NCBI RefSeq assembly: GCF_014773545.1
Contig: NZ_SDDV01000003.1
Span: forward strand, 62,001-126,000
From: Hydrogenophaga sp.
Lineage (GTDB): Bacteria > Pseudomonadota > Gammaproteobacteria > Burkholderiales > Burkholderiaceae_C
DNA: 64,000 bases
Direction of reading: 5' to 3'
Shown in pieces: positions 17,984-27,138 of the stretch. Each line of letters starts with the position of its first letter. Within the stretch, counting starts at the first letter, position 1. The position numbers and the translations under genes are program-made. The notes beneath the pieces were generated by a model, which made no database searches, had not been told where the DNA came from, and saw only the letters and a program-made list of their open reading frames with translations.

Positions 17984-20236
17984 ATGCCCTTTCAATTTTT
18001 CAAGGCGTCCCCGATGCAAGCCTCTCCCGCAAACAGCACCAGCGTGCCTCAGCCGGCCCCGGCGTCAGGGTCGCGATTCCCGCAACGGGCGTGGCTCTGG
18101 GCCGGTCTTGCTCTCGCCGCCGTGCTCGGCGTGGCGCTGTACCAGCACTTCGGGCTCGGTGAGCTTTTGACACTGGAGCGCCTCAAGCTCAGCCGTGACA
18201 GCTTGATTTCCGCCTACCAGGCGAATCCCGCCTTGGCGATCCTGGCATTCTTCGGCCTCTATGTGGTGGCCACCGCGCTGTCCATCCCTGGCGCCTTGAT
18301 CCTCACACTGGCGGGCGGCGCAATCTTCGGGTTCTGGGTTGGCCTGCTGATCGTGTCGTTTGCCTCCAGCGTGGGCGCGCTGCTGGCCTTTCTCGCGTCG
18401 CGCTACCTGCTGCGTGGCTGGTTGCAGGCGAAATACGCCCGCGCCCTGGCACCCATCAACGAAGGTTTGCAGCGCGACGGCACCGCTTACCTGCTGACCC
18501 TGCGGCTGGTGCCCGTTTTCCCCTTCTGGCTGGTCAATCTCTTGATGGGCTTGACCAGCATCACAGCCACGCGTTTCTACATCGTCAGCCAGATCGGCAT
18601 GTTGGCAGGAACGGCCGTGTTCGTGAACGCCGGCACCCGCGTTGCTGCCCTTGAGTCAGCCGGGGATGTGTTCTCTCCCGCGATGCTGGGCAGTTTCGCC
18701 TTGCTCGGCATCTTTCCGTTGATTTCCAAGGCGCTTGTCGGCTGGTCGCAGCGCCGCAAGGTATACGCGCGCTGGCCCAAACCCGCATCTTTTGACCGCA
18801 ACCTTGTCGTGATCGGCGCGGGTGCAGGTGGTCTCGTGTCGTCGTACATCGCGGCTGCCGTGAAGGCCAAAGTCAGCTTGATCGAAGGCCACAAGATGGG
18901 TGGCGATTGCCTGAACTACGGCTGCGTGCCCAGCAAGGCCCTGATCCGGTCGGCCAAGATGGCCAAACAGTTTCAAAAGGCCGAAGCGTTCGGCTTCAAG
19001 GGCGCCGCTGCCAGTCTCGACTTCGCATCCGTGATGCAACGCATTCATGGCGTCATTCGTGACATCGAGCCGCACGACTCGGTGGAGCGCTACACCCGAC
19101 TGGGCGTCGACGTGGTGCAAGGGCATGCGCGCATCACCTCGCCGTGGAGTGTCGAGATCACGCAGGCAGATGGGCGACAGCGCACGCTCACGACCCGCAA
19201 CATCGTGATTGCAACCGGTGCCAGCCCTTTTGTGCCGCCGATACCCGGACTCCAGGACGCTGGTTTTCTCACCAGCGACACCGTATGGAAGCTCACTGCT
19301 CTGCCCAAGCGCCTGCTCGTGCTGGGTGGCGGACCGATTGGTTGCGAACTCGCGCAAAGCTTTGCCCGGCTGGGCTCCGAAGTCACGCAGGTGGAAATGG
19401 CCCCGCGCGTCATGGTGCGCGAGGACCCGGAGGTATCCGAGATCGTTGCGCAATCGCTGCAAGCCGATGGTGTGCGCCTGTTGACGCAACACCAGGCGGT
19501 TCGCGTGGAGATGGTGGCCGGTGAAAAGCGGCTCATCGCCCGGCACGGCGACCAAGAGGTGGTGATTGCGTTTGACGAGCTGCTGTGTGCGGTGGGCCGC
19601 GCGCCCCGGGTTACCGGGTTCGGCCTGGAGGAACTGGGCATTCCCCTGACATCGCGAAAGACCGTCGAAACCAACGCCTATCTGCAGACGCTGTATCCGA
19701 ACATCTACGCCGTCGGTGACGTCGCTGGCCCCTTCCAGTTCACCCACACGGCGGCCCATCAGGCCTGGTACGCCGCAGTGAACGCCTTGTTTGGGCGCTT
19801 CAAAAAATTCAAGGCCGACTACCGCGTGATCCCATGGGCGACGTTCACCGATCCCGAGGTGGCCCGGGTCGGGCTGTCGGAGACCGAAGCCACGGATCAG
19901 GGCGTCCCCTTTGAAGTCACCCGCTACGGCATCGACGATCTGGACCGGGCAATTGCCGACGGATCGGCCCACGGCTTCGTCAAGGTTCTCACGGTTCCTG
20001 GCAAGGACAAAATCCTAGGCGTCACCATCGTGGGCGAGCACGCGGGCGACCTGTTGGCCGAGTACGTGCTGGCGATGAAGCACGGCCTGGGTCTGAACAA
20101 GATTCTGGGCACGATTCACACCTATCCCACGCTGGCCGAGGCCAACAAATACGTGGCCGGCGAATGGAAACGGGCCCATGCACCGAAGAAACTGTTGCAG
20201 TGGATTGCCAGGTACCACAACTGGGAGCGCGCATGA
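17984..20236 (+). CDS. TVP38/TMEM64 (DedA-like) membrane domain fused to a flavoprotein disulfide oxidoreductase
   Basis: 750-residue fusion. Residues ~35-255 form a TVP38/TMEM64 membrane domain ([19 protein letters not shown], then the [18 protein letters not shown] and [17 protein letters not shown] segments). Residues ~270-750 form a mercuric-reductase/lipoamide-dehydrogenase-like protein: FAD site VVIGAGAGG (278-283), redox disulfide Cys309/Cys314 in [16 protein letters not shown](P)H site [13 protein letters not shown], and the dimer-interface His712/Glu719 in HTYPTLAE. All catalytic parts are present. It probably oxidises NAD(P)H and reduces a disulfide or metal ion near the membrane; the substrate is unknown. 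An ECF-sigma promoter precedes it and GAAGGGG lies before the ATG. A longer reading to 17867 lacks support. Confidence 0.9.
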   Translation: MPFQFFKASPMQASPANSTSVPQPAPASGSRFPQRAWLWAGLALAAVLGVALYQHFGLGELLTLERLKLSRDSLISAYQANPALAILAFFGLYVVATALSIPGALILTLAGGAIFGFWVGLLIVSFASSVGALLAFLASRYLLRGWLQAKYARALAPINEGLQRDGTAYLLTLRLVPVFPFWLVNLLMGLTSITATRFYIVSQIGMLAGTAVFVNAGTRVAALESAGDVFSPAMLGSFALLGIFPLISKALVGWSQRRKVYARWPKPASFDRNLVVIGAGAGGLVSSYIAAAVKAKVSLIEGHKMGGDCLNYGCVPSKALIRSAKMAKQFQKAEAFGFKGAAASLDFASVMQRIHGVIRDIEPHDSVERYTRLGVDVVQGHARITSPWSVEITQADGRQRTLTTRNIVIATGASPFVPPIPGLQDAGFLTSDTVWKLTALPKRLLVLGGGPIGCELAQSFARLGSEVTQVEMAPRVMVREDPEVSEIVAQSLQADGVRLLTQHQAVRVEMVAGEKRLIARHGDQEVVIAFDELLCAVGRAPRVTGFGLEELGIPLTSRKTVETNAYLQTLYPNIYAVGDVAGPFQFTHTAAHQAWYAAVNALFGRFKKFKADYRVIPWATFTDPEVARVGLSETEATDQGVPFEVTRYGIDDLDRAIADGSAHGFVKVLTVPGKDKILGVTIVGEHAGDLLAEYVLAMKHGLGLNKILGTIHTYPTLAEANKYVAGEWKRAHAPKKLLQWIARYHNWERA

Positions 20237-20532
20237 CCCCCACCCGACGCCAGTTTCTCAAGCTCGCCGGGGCTTTCCTTCCAGTAGCACGGTCTGTGGG
20301 TGCGAGCCATGCTGCGGCGTTCGATCATTCCCAGGCTGTCTGGAGCGGCCTGTCCACCCGTTTCTCGGCGCTGGCGCTGCTGGGCATGACTGCCGTCATC
20401 CAGGTGTTCGTGTACCCCGACGCCTACCCCACACACGGGGTCTGGGCCGCCGTGCTGCTCTACCTGATGGCGCACGGCCCGGGAAAGATTTCCGTCGATG
20501 CCCTCATCTGTAGAAACCCCGGGCGCAACTGA
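20233..20532 (+). CDS. DoxX-family protein, shortened
   Basis: 99 residues starting [20 protein letters not shown]; the ATG overlaps the preceding stop (ATGA). The second half, [20 protein letters not shown] and [17 protein letters not shown], is the conserved C-terminal half of DoxX membrane proteins, usually 130-150 residues. The usual first helices are missing or altered between residues 25 and 40, suggesting an internal deletion. It could be a functional short form or a decaying gene. It is co-transcribed with the flavoprotein fusion. Confidence 0.6.
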   Translation: MTPTRRQFLKLAGAFLPVARSVGASHAAAFDHSQAVWSGLSTRFSALALLGMTAVIQVFVYPDAYPTHGVWAAVLLYLMAHGPGKISVDALICRNPGRN

Positions 20533-20608
20533 GCGCTGTGCTGCGGCGCCAGTTGCGCCAGCACGCCGCCTCGCCATCGGCGCGCGTTCTGTCAGACCAT
20601 CCGGATTC

Positions 20609-20700
20609 AACCTAGAAACCGCAGTTGACCGCGCAGTTTCCGCTGGAAACGCCCAGGAACACACACTCATTTGACCACGAAGGCCGTCACCTGCTGGGTG
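20609..20700. repeat. Degenerate copy of the 98-bp inverted-repeat element
   Basis: Bases from AACCTAGAAACCGCAG to about 20700 closely match the left end and interior of the intact element at 50237-50334 (shared core includes CACACACTCATTTGACCACG). The left repeat carries several mismatches and the right repeat is lost after CACCTGC. It lies between the DoxX gene and glmS; the rest of that 260-bp gap holds nothing recognisable. Confidence 0.7.
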
Positions 20701-20792
20701 AGAGCGCTACGCACCCATCAGATGGCTGCAATCAATCGAGCGGCCATGGCGCTGGCCATCGCCCGGCCTGGCACGGGGGAGGCATCTTGGGC

Positions 20793-22664
20793 TCACTCGA
20801 CCGTCACGCTCTTGGCCAGGTTGCGCGGCTTGTCGACGTCGGTGCCCTTGGCCAGGGCGGTGTGGTAGGCCAGCAATTGCAGCGGCACCACGTGCAGCAG
20901 CGGGCTCAGCGGCCCGTAGTGTTCCGGCATGCGAATGACGTGTATGCCTTCACCGCTTTGAATCCGGGTTCCGGCGTCGGCCAGTACGTAGAGCACGCCA
21001 CCGCGCGCGCGCACCTCCTGCATATTGCTCTTGAGTTTTTCGAGCAGCGCGTCGTTCGGCGCCACCGTCACCACCGGCATGGCACCCGTGACCAGGGCCA
21101 GCGGGCCGTGCTTGAGCTCGCCGGCCGGATAGGCTTCGGCGTGGATGTAGCTGATCTCCTTCAGCTTCAAAGCCCCCTCCAGGGCGATCGGGTAATGCAG
21201 GCCACGCCCGAGGAACAGCGCATTGTCCATGCGGGCGAAATCCTGCGACCAGCTAATGATCTGCGGCTCCAGCGCCAGCACCGCGCGCAAGGCCTGCGGC
21301 AGGTGCCGCAGCGCCTTCAGGTGCTCCACCTCTTGCGCCGGACTCAGGCGCCCGCGCAATTGCGCCAGCACCAGGGTGAGCAAGAACAAGCCGGCCAACT
21401 GGGTGGTGAACGCCTTGGTAGACGCCACGCCTATCTCCACCCCAGCGTGGGTGAGGTAGGCCAGCGCGCATTCGCGCACCATGGCCGATGTCGCCACGTT
21501 GCAAATGGTCAGCGTGTGCTTCATGCCCAGGCTTTGCGCGTGGCGCAAGGCGGCCAGGGTGTCGGCGGTCTCGCCGCTTTGCGAAATGGTCACCACCAGG
21601 GTGCGCGGATCGGGCACGCTGGCACGGTAGCGGTATTCGCTCGCCACCTCGACCTGGGTCGGAATTTTGGCAATCTCCTCCAGCCAATACTTGGCCGTGC
21701 AGCCGCTGTAATAGCTGGTTCCACAGGCCAATATGAGTACCTTGTCGATCTCTTTGAACACCCGGTGGGCGCCGTCGCCAAACAGCTCGGCCGTCACGCT
21801 GGCGACCCCGGCAAGCGTGTCGCTCAGGGCGCGCGGCTGCTCGAAAATCTCCTTTTGCATGTAATGCCGGTAAGGGCCTAGATCGGCCGCACCACTGTGC
21901 GCCTGCACGGTCTGGAGCGGGCGCTGACTGGCTTGCAGCGCGCGCCCGCTGGCGTCGCAGATCCAATAGCGCCCCAACTGCAAGTCCACCAAGTCACCCT
22001 CCTCCAGATAGACGATTTGATCCGTCACGCCGACCAGCGCCATGGCATCGCTGGCCAGGAAATGCTCTGGCCCCAGGCCACCCTGGGACGCCCCCACACC
22101 CAGCACCAGCGGCGAACCCGCGCGCGCACCAAGCACGCGGTGCGGCTCGTCGCGGTGAAACACCGCCAGCGCATAGGCGCCGCGCAAATGCGCCAGCGCC
22201 GCTTGCAGGGCGGCGAACAAGTCGCCGTCGTAGAGCGAATCAATCAGATGCGCAATCACCTCGGTATCGGTCTGGCTCTCGAACACATAGCCCTTGGCCT
22301 GCAGGGCGGCGCGCAACTCGTCGTGGTTTTCGATGATGCCGTTGTGAACCAGCGCCAAGCGGCCCGGCGTGTTTGCGGCTGCGTTGGGGCCGCTGCTGAA
22401 ATGCGGGTGCGCGTTGTGCTCCAGCGGTGCGCCGTGCGTGGCCCAACGGGTATGGGCAATGGCGGTACCGCTGGCAATCGCCTCCCGCTGCACCTGCTGC
22501 GCCAGCTCAGCCACGCGCGCCGTGCTGCGCGCGCGCTGCAAAGCCGCGCCGGTATGCACCGCCACGCCACACGAGTCATAGCCGCGGTACTCCAGCCGCT
22601 GCAAGCCCTGTACCAGCACCGGCACGATGTCGCGCCCACTCACCCCCGCCACGATTCCGCACAT
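20793..22664 (-). CDS. glmS: Glutamine-fructose-6-phosphate aminotransferase (isomerising)
   Basis: Makes glucosamine 6-phosphate for peptidoglycan and LPS. 623 residues: N-terminal class II glutaminase with nucleophile Cys2 ([10 protein letters not shown]) and RWATHGAP, two SIS sugar-isomerase domains ([22 protein letters not shown]), and the conserved C-terminal NLAKSVTVE. The ATG is preceded by AAGGAG. It is divergent from an Lrp/AsnC-type gene across a strikingly AT-rich gap. It is not adjacent to glmU here. Confidence 0.97.
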   Translation of the reverse strand: MCGIVAGVSGRDIVPVLVQGLQRLEYRGYDSCGVAVHTGAALQRARSTARVAELAQQVQREAIASGTAIAHTRWATHGAPLEHNAHPHFSSGPNAAANTPGRLALVHNGIIENHDELRAALQAKGYVFESQTDTEVIAHLIDSLYDGDLFAALQAALAHLRGAYALAVFHRDEPHRVLGARAGSPLVLGVGASQGGLGPEHFLASDAMALVGVTDQIVYLEEGDLVDLQLGRYWICDASGRALQASQRPLQTVQAHSGAADLGPYRHYMQKEIFEQPRALSDTLAGVASVTAELFGDGAHRVFKEIDKVLILACGTSYYSGCTAKYWLEEIAKIPTQVEVASEYRYRASVPDPRTLVVTISQSGETADTLAALRHAQSLGMKHTLTICNVATSAMVRECALAYLTHAGVEIGVASTKAFTTQLAGLFLLTLVLAQLRGRLSPAQEVEHLKALRHLPQALRAVLALEPQIISWSQDFARMDNALFLGRGLHYPIALEGALKLKEISYIHAEAYPAGELKHGPLALVTGAMPVVTVAPNDALLEKLKSNMQEVRARGGVLYVLADAGTRIQSGEGIHVIRMPEHYGPLSPLLHVVPLQLLAYHTALAKGTDVDKPRNLAKSVTVE

Positions 22665-22689
22665 AAGCCACTCCTTGAATGCCCTGAAT

Positions 22690-22793
22690 GCTAGTTCATC
22701 AAGAATGAAATAATCAATTTAATTTTTTATGTTTTTGACTGAAAATTTTGAATAAAATCATAAAATCAGAAAACTTTCAATAATTGACTTGCA
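22690..22793. promoter_or_regulatory. AT-rich divergent control region between glmS and the Lrp/AsnC gene
   Basis: This roughly 100-bp stretch is far richer in A/T than its surroundings. It contains the inverted pair TTTTATG (22725-22731) and CATAAAA (22759-22765) and the near-palindrome TGAAAATTTTGA. TTGACT (22735-22740) with CATAAA 18 bp on is a plausible promoter for the regulator. A-tract-rich inverted repeats are usual Lrp-family binding sites, so autoregulation and control of glmS are possible. Confidence 0.5.
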
Positions 22794-23306
22794 GTGAAAG
22801 ACTATTTCATAGACAAGATCGACCTGCGGCTGCTGGATTTGCTGCAAACAGACGCCTCGCGCAGCAACCAGGCGCTGGCCGAACAAGCGCATCTGTCGCC
22901 AGCGACCAGCCTGCGCCGCGTCAAGCGGCTGCGTCGGCTGGGCCTGATCGAGCGCCAGGTGGCACTGCTCGACGCCGACCGGCTGGCTCCACTGATCGGT
23001 CACGGCCTGACGGCGCTGGTGGAAATCACGCTCGAGCGCCAGGGCGCCGAAGAATTGCAGGCGTTTGAGACACACGTGCTGCAGCACCCGGCGGTGCAGC
23101 AGTGCTACCGCGTCAGCCCTGGGCCCGACTTCATGCTGGTGCTGCACTGCGCGCACATGCAAGCCCACCTGGAGCTGGCGCAGGAACTGTTCACCAGCCA
23201 GGCCAATGTGCGCAACGTGAAGACTTTTTTCAGCCTCAAGCGCGCCAAGTTTGATCCGCGTCTGCCGCTTCAGGCCTGCGGCGTGCTGGACCAAGCGCCT
23301 GCCTGA
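22794..23306 (+). CDS. Lrp/AsnC family transcriptional regulator
   Basis: 170 residues from a GTG start: N-terminal winged helix-turn-helix (IDKIDLRLLDLLQTDASRSN...LSPATSLRRVKRLRRLGLIE) followed by the ligand-binding RAM/ASNC domain (ALVEITLERQ...YRVSPGPDFMLVLHC). Members sense amino acids and bind as dimers/octamers. The ligand cannot be deduced. It is divergent from glmS. No strong ribosome-binding site is seen before the GTG. Confidence 0.92.
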   Translation: MKDYFIDKIDLRLLDLLQTDASRSNQALAEQAHLSPATSLRRVKRLRRLGLIERQVALLDADRLAPLIGHGLTALVEITLERQGAEELQAFETHVLQHPAVQQCYRVSPGPDFMLVLHCAHMQAHLELAQELFTSQANVRNVKTFFSLKRAKFDPRLPLQACGVLDQAPA

Positions 23307-23334
23307 GGGCCTTTGTCTGGCGTATTCAGCGGCC

Positions 23335-23370
23335 ACCCCTTCGACCCCTTCGACCCCTTCGACCCCTTCG
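23335..23370. repeat. Tandem 9-bp repeat (ACCCCTTCG x4)
   Basis: Four perfect head-to-tail copies of ACCCCTTCG run directly into a CTTCGACAGGCTCAGG core, a dispersed repeat common in Burkholderiales genomes. The interval 23307-23632 (326 bases) contains only this, the 16-bp tandem array beside it, and the 5' region of the TPR gene. Confidence 0.85.
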
Positions 23371-23424
23371 ACAGGCTCAGGACGAACGGATCTCAGGACG
23401 AACGGATCTCAGGACGAACGCGGG
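23364..23424. repeat. REP-like core plus 16-bp tandem repeat x3
   Basis: CCCCTTCGACAGGCTCAGG at 23364-23382 is followed by three head-to-tail copies of TCAGGACGAACGGATC (23377-23392, 23393-23408 and a diverged third). The CCCTTCGACAGGCTCAGG core recurs in reverse orientation inside the restriction-modification gene at 41605-41623. It is not CRISPR: there are no spacers. Confidence 0.8.
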
Positions 23425-23632
23425 GATCAAACTCGGAGCGATTGAAATGAGCAGGTCGAGATTGAGGGGCTTTGCCCGTCGTGCACGAACAAACACCACC
23501 TGCCCGGGCCCGGCTGCGGCAGAGCAAGCGCACCAGATGGAAAACCTTCGGCCCGCATGGGAACCCAAACCCCGCGACCGACACCAAAGAAGCCTGCCCG
23601 CACTTGTCGGCAGCCGGGCTATAGTAGCTGCC

Positions 23633-25480
23633 ATGCGCTTGTTTCGTGACGTTTTACCCCATGCCGCTGCTGCGGCCCTGCCTCGCTGGCGCCATCTTTT
23701 GCGGCCGTGCGCGGCGCTGGCCAGCACGCGCCGCCGGGCGCTGGCCAGCGGCCTGCTGGTCTTGAGTCTGGCCGCAGGGGCGCAAACCACGGCCACCACG
23801 CCGCCGTCGATCAGCGCCAGCGCAGCGCCACAGTCGGCGCTCGACGCCGCGCTGTTTTACCAACTGCTGCTGGCTGAAATCAGTGTGCGCACCAGCGACG
23901 CAGGCACCGGCTATTCGCTGCTCCTGGACGCGGCACGCCGGCAACGCAGCGCGCAGCTCTATCGGCGCGCGGTCGACATCGCGCTGCAAGCGCAATCGGG
24001 CGATGCCGCCCTGGCGGCCGCGCGCGCCTGGTCGCAAGACCTGCCACAAGATGCCGAAGCCGACCGCTTTGTGCTGCAACTGCTGCTGGCGCTCAACCGC
24101 GTGGACGAAACCGCTCCGGTGCTGCGCGCCATTCTCGCGCGCACTCCTCCAGCCCAGCGCAACGAAGTCATCAGCGCCATACCGCAGACCTTTGCCCGCG
24201 TCAACGAGCCCGCGCGAGCGCTGGCGGCGGTGCGTTCGGCGCTGGCAGGCGCGCTGCGTCAGCCCATGCACGCGGCCGCCGCCTGGACCACGCTGGGCCG
24301 CATGGAACTGGCACAAAACCACTTGCCGCAAGCGCTGGCGGCAGCGCGCCGGGGCCACGCGGCCGAACCCACATCCCCGCTACCTGCGCTGCTGGCACTG
24401 GAACTGTTGCAACGCGGGCAGGTTCAGGCTGAGACCCTGGTTCGCCAGCACCTGCTGGTCCAGACGCCAACGCCTGCCCAGCCGCACGCGCACGCGGTGC
24501 AACTGGCCTACGCGCAAACGCTGCTGCAATTGCAGCGCACCGCCGAAGCCAAGCATGAATTGGAACAACTGACTGCGCGCCAGCCTGAGCTGGCGTCGGC
24601 CTGGTTGTTGCTGGCCTCGCTGCAGGTTCAGACCCAGGCCTGGGCGCAGGCCGGCCAAGCGCTGCAAACTTTTCTGTCGCTGGCCGACCGGTCGAACGAC
24701 CAGCGTGTGCTGGAAAGCCGCATGCACGCCTATTTGCTGCAGGCCCAGGTGGCCGAAGGACAAAACGAGCTGGAGGCGGCGCGGGCCTGGCTGGACAGAA
24801 TCGAGGGCGCCGACACCTTGCTGGCGGTGCAGCTGCGCCGCGCATCGCTGCTGGCTCGGCAGGGCGACATGACAGCAGCGCGCGCCCTGCTGCGCGGACA
24901 GCCCCAGCGCAGCCCGGAGGATGCGCGTCTCTTGCTGCTGGCCGAGGCCCAATTGCTGCGCGACTTCCAGGCTTGGCAGTCCGCCTTTGAAGTCTACGCC
25001 GAGGCCGTGCAGCGCTTCCCGGCCGATACCGACTTGCTCTACAACCAAGCCATGATGGCCGAAAAAACAGGCGCCTACGAGACCATGGAGCGCCTGCTGC
25101 GCCAGCTCATCGCCGCCCAGCCACAGCATTACCACGCGCACAACGCGCTGGGCTATTCGCTGGCCGACCGCAACACCAGGCTGCCAGAAGCCAAGGCGCT
25201 AATTGAGCGTGCGCTGCAACTCGCGCCCACCAACCCCTATATTCTGGACAGCATGGGCTGGGTCGAATTCCGGCTTGGCAACCTGCAGCGCGCACTGAGC
25301 TATCTGCAAACCGCACACCGCAAAGACCCCAGCGCCGAAATCGCCGCGCACCTGGGTGAGGTGCTCTGGAGCCTGAGCCGGCGTGACGAAGCGCTGCAGG
25401 TCTGGCGCGCCGCCTGGACGCGCGCAAGCGACAACGAAACCCTGCAAGAAACCCTCCAGCGCTTGCAGGTGCAGCCATGA
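23633..25480 (+). CDS. Tetratricopeptide-repeat protein, exported
   Basis: 615 residues with an N-terminal signal-like segment (ALASGLLVLSLAAGA) and then helical TPR-type repeats through the whole length, clearest near the C-terminus (HYHAHNALGYSLADRNTRLP, LAPTNPYILDSMGWVEFRLG). It precedes lolB with a 4-nt overlap, an arrangement conserved in Burkholderiales, suggesting a job at the outer membrane such as lipoprotein handling. ATG 23633 is preceded by TATAGT 7 nt upstream; the frame is open further 5' to 23447, but that part is repeat-derived. Confidence 0.85.
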   Translation: MRLFRDVLPHAAAAALPRWRHLLRPCAALASTRRRALASGLLVLSLAAGAQTTATTPPSISASAAPQSALDAALFYQLLLAEISVRTSDAGTGYSLLLDAARRQRSAQLYRRAVDIALQAQSGDAALAAARAWSQDLPQDAEADRFVLQLLLALNRVDETAPVLRAILARTPPAQRNEVISAIPQTFARVNEPARALAAVRSALAGALRQPMHAAAAWTTLGRMELAQNHLPQALAAARRGHAAEPTSPLPALLALELLQRGQVQAETLVRQHLLVQTPTPAQPHAHAVQLAYAQTLLQLQRTAEAKHELEQLTARQPELASAWLLLASLQVQTQAWAQAGQALQTFLSLADRSNDQRVLESRMHAYLLQAQVAEGQNELEAARAWLDRIEGADTLLAVQLRRASLLARQGDMTAARALLRGQPQRSPEDARLLLLAEAQLLRDFQAWQSAFEVYAEAVQRFPADTDLLYNQAMMAEKTGAYETMERLLRQLIAAQPQHYHAHNALGYSLADRNTRLPEAKALIERALQLAPTNPYILDSMGWVEFRLGNLQRALSYLQTAHRKDPSAEIAAHLGEVLWSLSRRDEALQVWRAAWTRASDNETLQETLQRLQVQP

Positions 25481-25977
25481 AACGGCTGTGCTGGCTGGCG
25501 CTGCTGTGCCTGCCACTGCTGCTGCTGGTCGGTTGTGCCACGCCGCAGCGCACCAGCGAGCCGCACAGCAGCTTGCCAGCGGCCCCGTACTGGAGCGGGC
25601 GGCTGGCGCTGCAGGTCCACAGCGATCCGCCGCAGTCGTTCAGCGCCGCCTTTGATTTGAGCGGCTCGGCGCAAAACGGCGAACTCTTGCTCAGCTCTGC
25701 GCTGGGGCAGACCTTGGCCAGCGTGCGCTGGAGCGAGCACGGCGTCGAGTTGCGCCAGGGTGATCGGCTCACGCTCTACCCCAACCTGGAAGATCTGGCT
25801 ACCGGGCTCGGTGCCAGCGGCTTGCCGCTGGCGGCCCTGTTCGAGTGGCTGCAAGGACGCGCCCAGCAAAGCCTGGACTGGCAAGTCGATCTGACGCGGC
25901 ACGCCGAAGGCCGCCTGGTCGCCCGACGCAGCAGCCCGCTGCCGACGGCTGAACTGCGCATCGTTTTTCAACCATGA
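25477..25977 (+). CDS. lolB: Outer-membrane lipoprotein LolB
   Basis: Receives lipoproteins from LolA and inserts them into the outer membrane. 166 residues, shorter than the E. coli protein (~207) but normal for this lineage. A lipoprotein signal ends LLLLVGC with Cys20 as the acylated residue. Conserved stretches include YWSGRLALQVHSDPPQSFSA and [19 protein letters not shown]. It overlaps the TPR gene and ispE by 4 nt each (ATGA), so the three are coupled. Confidence 0.9.
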   Translation: MKRLCWLALLCLPLLLLVGCATPQRTSEPHSSLPAAPYWSGRLALQVHSDPPQSFSAAFDLSGSAQNGELLLSSALGQTLASVRWSEHGVELRQGDRLTLYPNLEDLATGLGASGLPLAALFEWLQGRAQQSLDWQVDLTRHAEGRLVARRSSPLPTAELRIVFQP

Positions 25978-26879
25978 GTCTGCCTGCCCACTCAGCGCCG
26001 CTCAAAGGCCTGTACGACCTGCCCGCCCCAGCCAAGCTCAACTTGTTTTTGCACGTGGTCGGACGGCGCAGCGACGGCTACCACCAACTGCAATCGGTGT
26101 TCATGCTGCTCGACTGGTGCGACCGGCTGCACCTGGAGCTGCGCCGCGACGGCGGCATCAGCCGCGAAGACCTCAGCCCGGGCGAACTGCCCGCCCAAGA
26201 CCTGACGGTGCGCGCCGCCCACGCCCTGCGCCAAGCCAGCGGCTGCTCGCTGGGGGTACACATCGGGCTGGAAAAACACCTGCCGGCCCAGGCCGGCCTG
26301 GGCGGCGGATCGTCGGACGCGGCCACCTGCCTGCTGGCGCTCAACCGGCTCTGGGGCTTGGGCTGGACGCGCCAGCAACTCGCTGCGCTGGGCTTGCAAC
26401 TCGGCGCCGATCTGCCCTTTTTCATTGGCGGGAACAATGCCTGGGTGGAAGGCGTGGGCGAACGACTGACCCCGCTCCAACTGGCCTGCGCGCGCTTTCT
26501 GGTCGTCAAGCCGCCGACGGGCGCGTCCACCAAAGACATTTTCAGCGCGCCCGACCTAAAGCGCGACACAAAGCCTGCTAGAATCCAAGGCTTTGCTGCA
26601 ATCGACGAACAACCCGAGTCGCCCAGCCAAATTCAGAGCATTCTGAACTTTGGACAGAACGACTTGCAAGCGGTGGTACAACATTTGTGCCCCGATATGG
26701 CTCAGTGCCTGAACTGGCTGCAAAGCCACGGCCTGCAAGGGCGGATGACCGGCTCGGGAACGGCGGTGTTTGCGCTGGCTCAATCGGCGCCGCTGCCAAC
26801 GGATGCACCGGCGAATTGGACGGTTCACGAATGCAGCAATATGGATGCGCATCCTTTGCGCGACTGGTGTTGCGGGTAA
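25974..26879 (+). CDS. ispE: 4-(cytidine 5'-diphospho)-2-C-methyl-D-erythritol kinase
   Basis: GHMP kinase of the MEP isoprenoid pathway. 301 residues with LPAPAKLNLFLHV (catalytic Lys21 region), the ATP-binding loop AGLGGGSSDAA (107-117), and the C-terminal RMTGSGTAVFALA. It overlaps lolB by 4 nt. The order lolB-ispE-tRNA-Gln-prs is characteristic of betaproteobacteria. Confidence 0.96.
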   Translation: MSLPAHSAPLKGLYDLPAPAKLNLFLHVVGRRSDGYHQLQSVFMLLDWCDRLHLELRRDGGISREDLSPGELPAQDLTVRAAHALRQASGCSLGVHIGLEKHLPAQAGLGGGSSDAATCLLALNRLWGLGWTRQQLAALGLQLGADLPFFIGGNNAWVEGVGERLTPLQLACARFLVVKPPTGASTKDIFSAPDLKRDTKPARIQGFAAIDEQPESPSQIQSILNFGQNDLQAVVQHLCPDMAQCLNWLQSHGLQGRMTGSGTAVFALAQSAPLPTDAPANWTVHECSNMDAHPLRDWCCG

Positions 26880-26940
26880 AATACCCGCTGCACGCGGTTT
26901 AGCAAAACGATGTGCGCTATGCGGTTATCACGGGTTGCCA

Positions 26941-26960
26941 GCCAGACGCTTTCGTCTGGC
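26941..26960 (+). other. Perfect hairpin between ispE and tRNA-Gln
   Basis: GCCAGACG, loop CTTT, CGTCTGGC: an 8-bp perfect stem ending 13 nt before the tRNA. No T-run follows, so it is not a classical terminator. It may be a processing site in an ispE-tRNA-prs transcript. Confidence 0.5.
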
Positions 26961-26973
26961 CAGCGCCCTGCGT

Positions 26974-27050
26974 AGGGGAGTCGCCAAGTTGGTAAAGGCA
27001 CTGGATTTTGATTCCAGCATGCGAGGGTTCGAATCCTTCCTCCCCTGCCA
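26974..27050 (+). tRNA. trnQ: tRNA-Gln (UUG)
   Basis: Cloverleaf folds by eye: acceptor AGGGGAG pairs with CTCCCCT, D arm GCC...GGC, anticodon stem CTGGA/TCCAG with loop TTTTGAT giving anticodon TTG, T arm with TTCGAAT, and encoded CCA at 27048-27050. Same position as in other betaproteobacteria, between ispE and prs. Confidence 0.95.
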
Positions 27051-27138
27051 CTCTTTCTGAATCATCCCCGGCCCCTGCTTGTTCGCGCGCGCCCGTGTGG
27101 CGGCCCTGAGTCGCGCCGTTGCTGCAGATCGGAAACAC

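Noticed and set aside
23335-23424. CRISPR array
   Set aside because: Units are 9 and 16 bp with no spacers and no cas genes.
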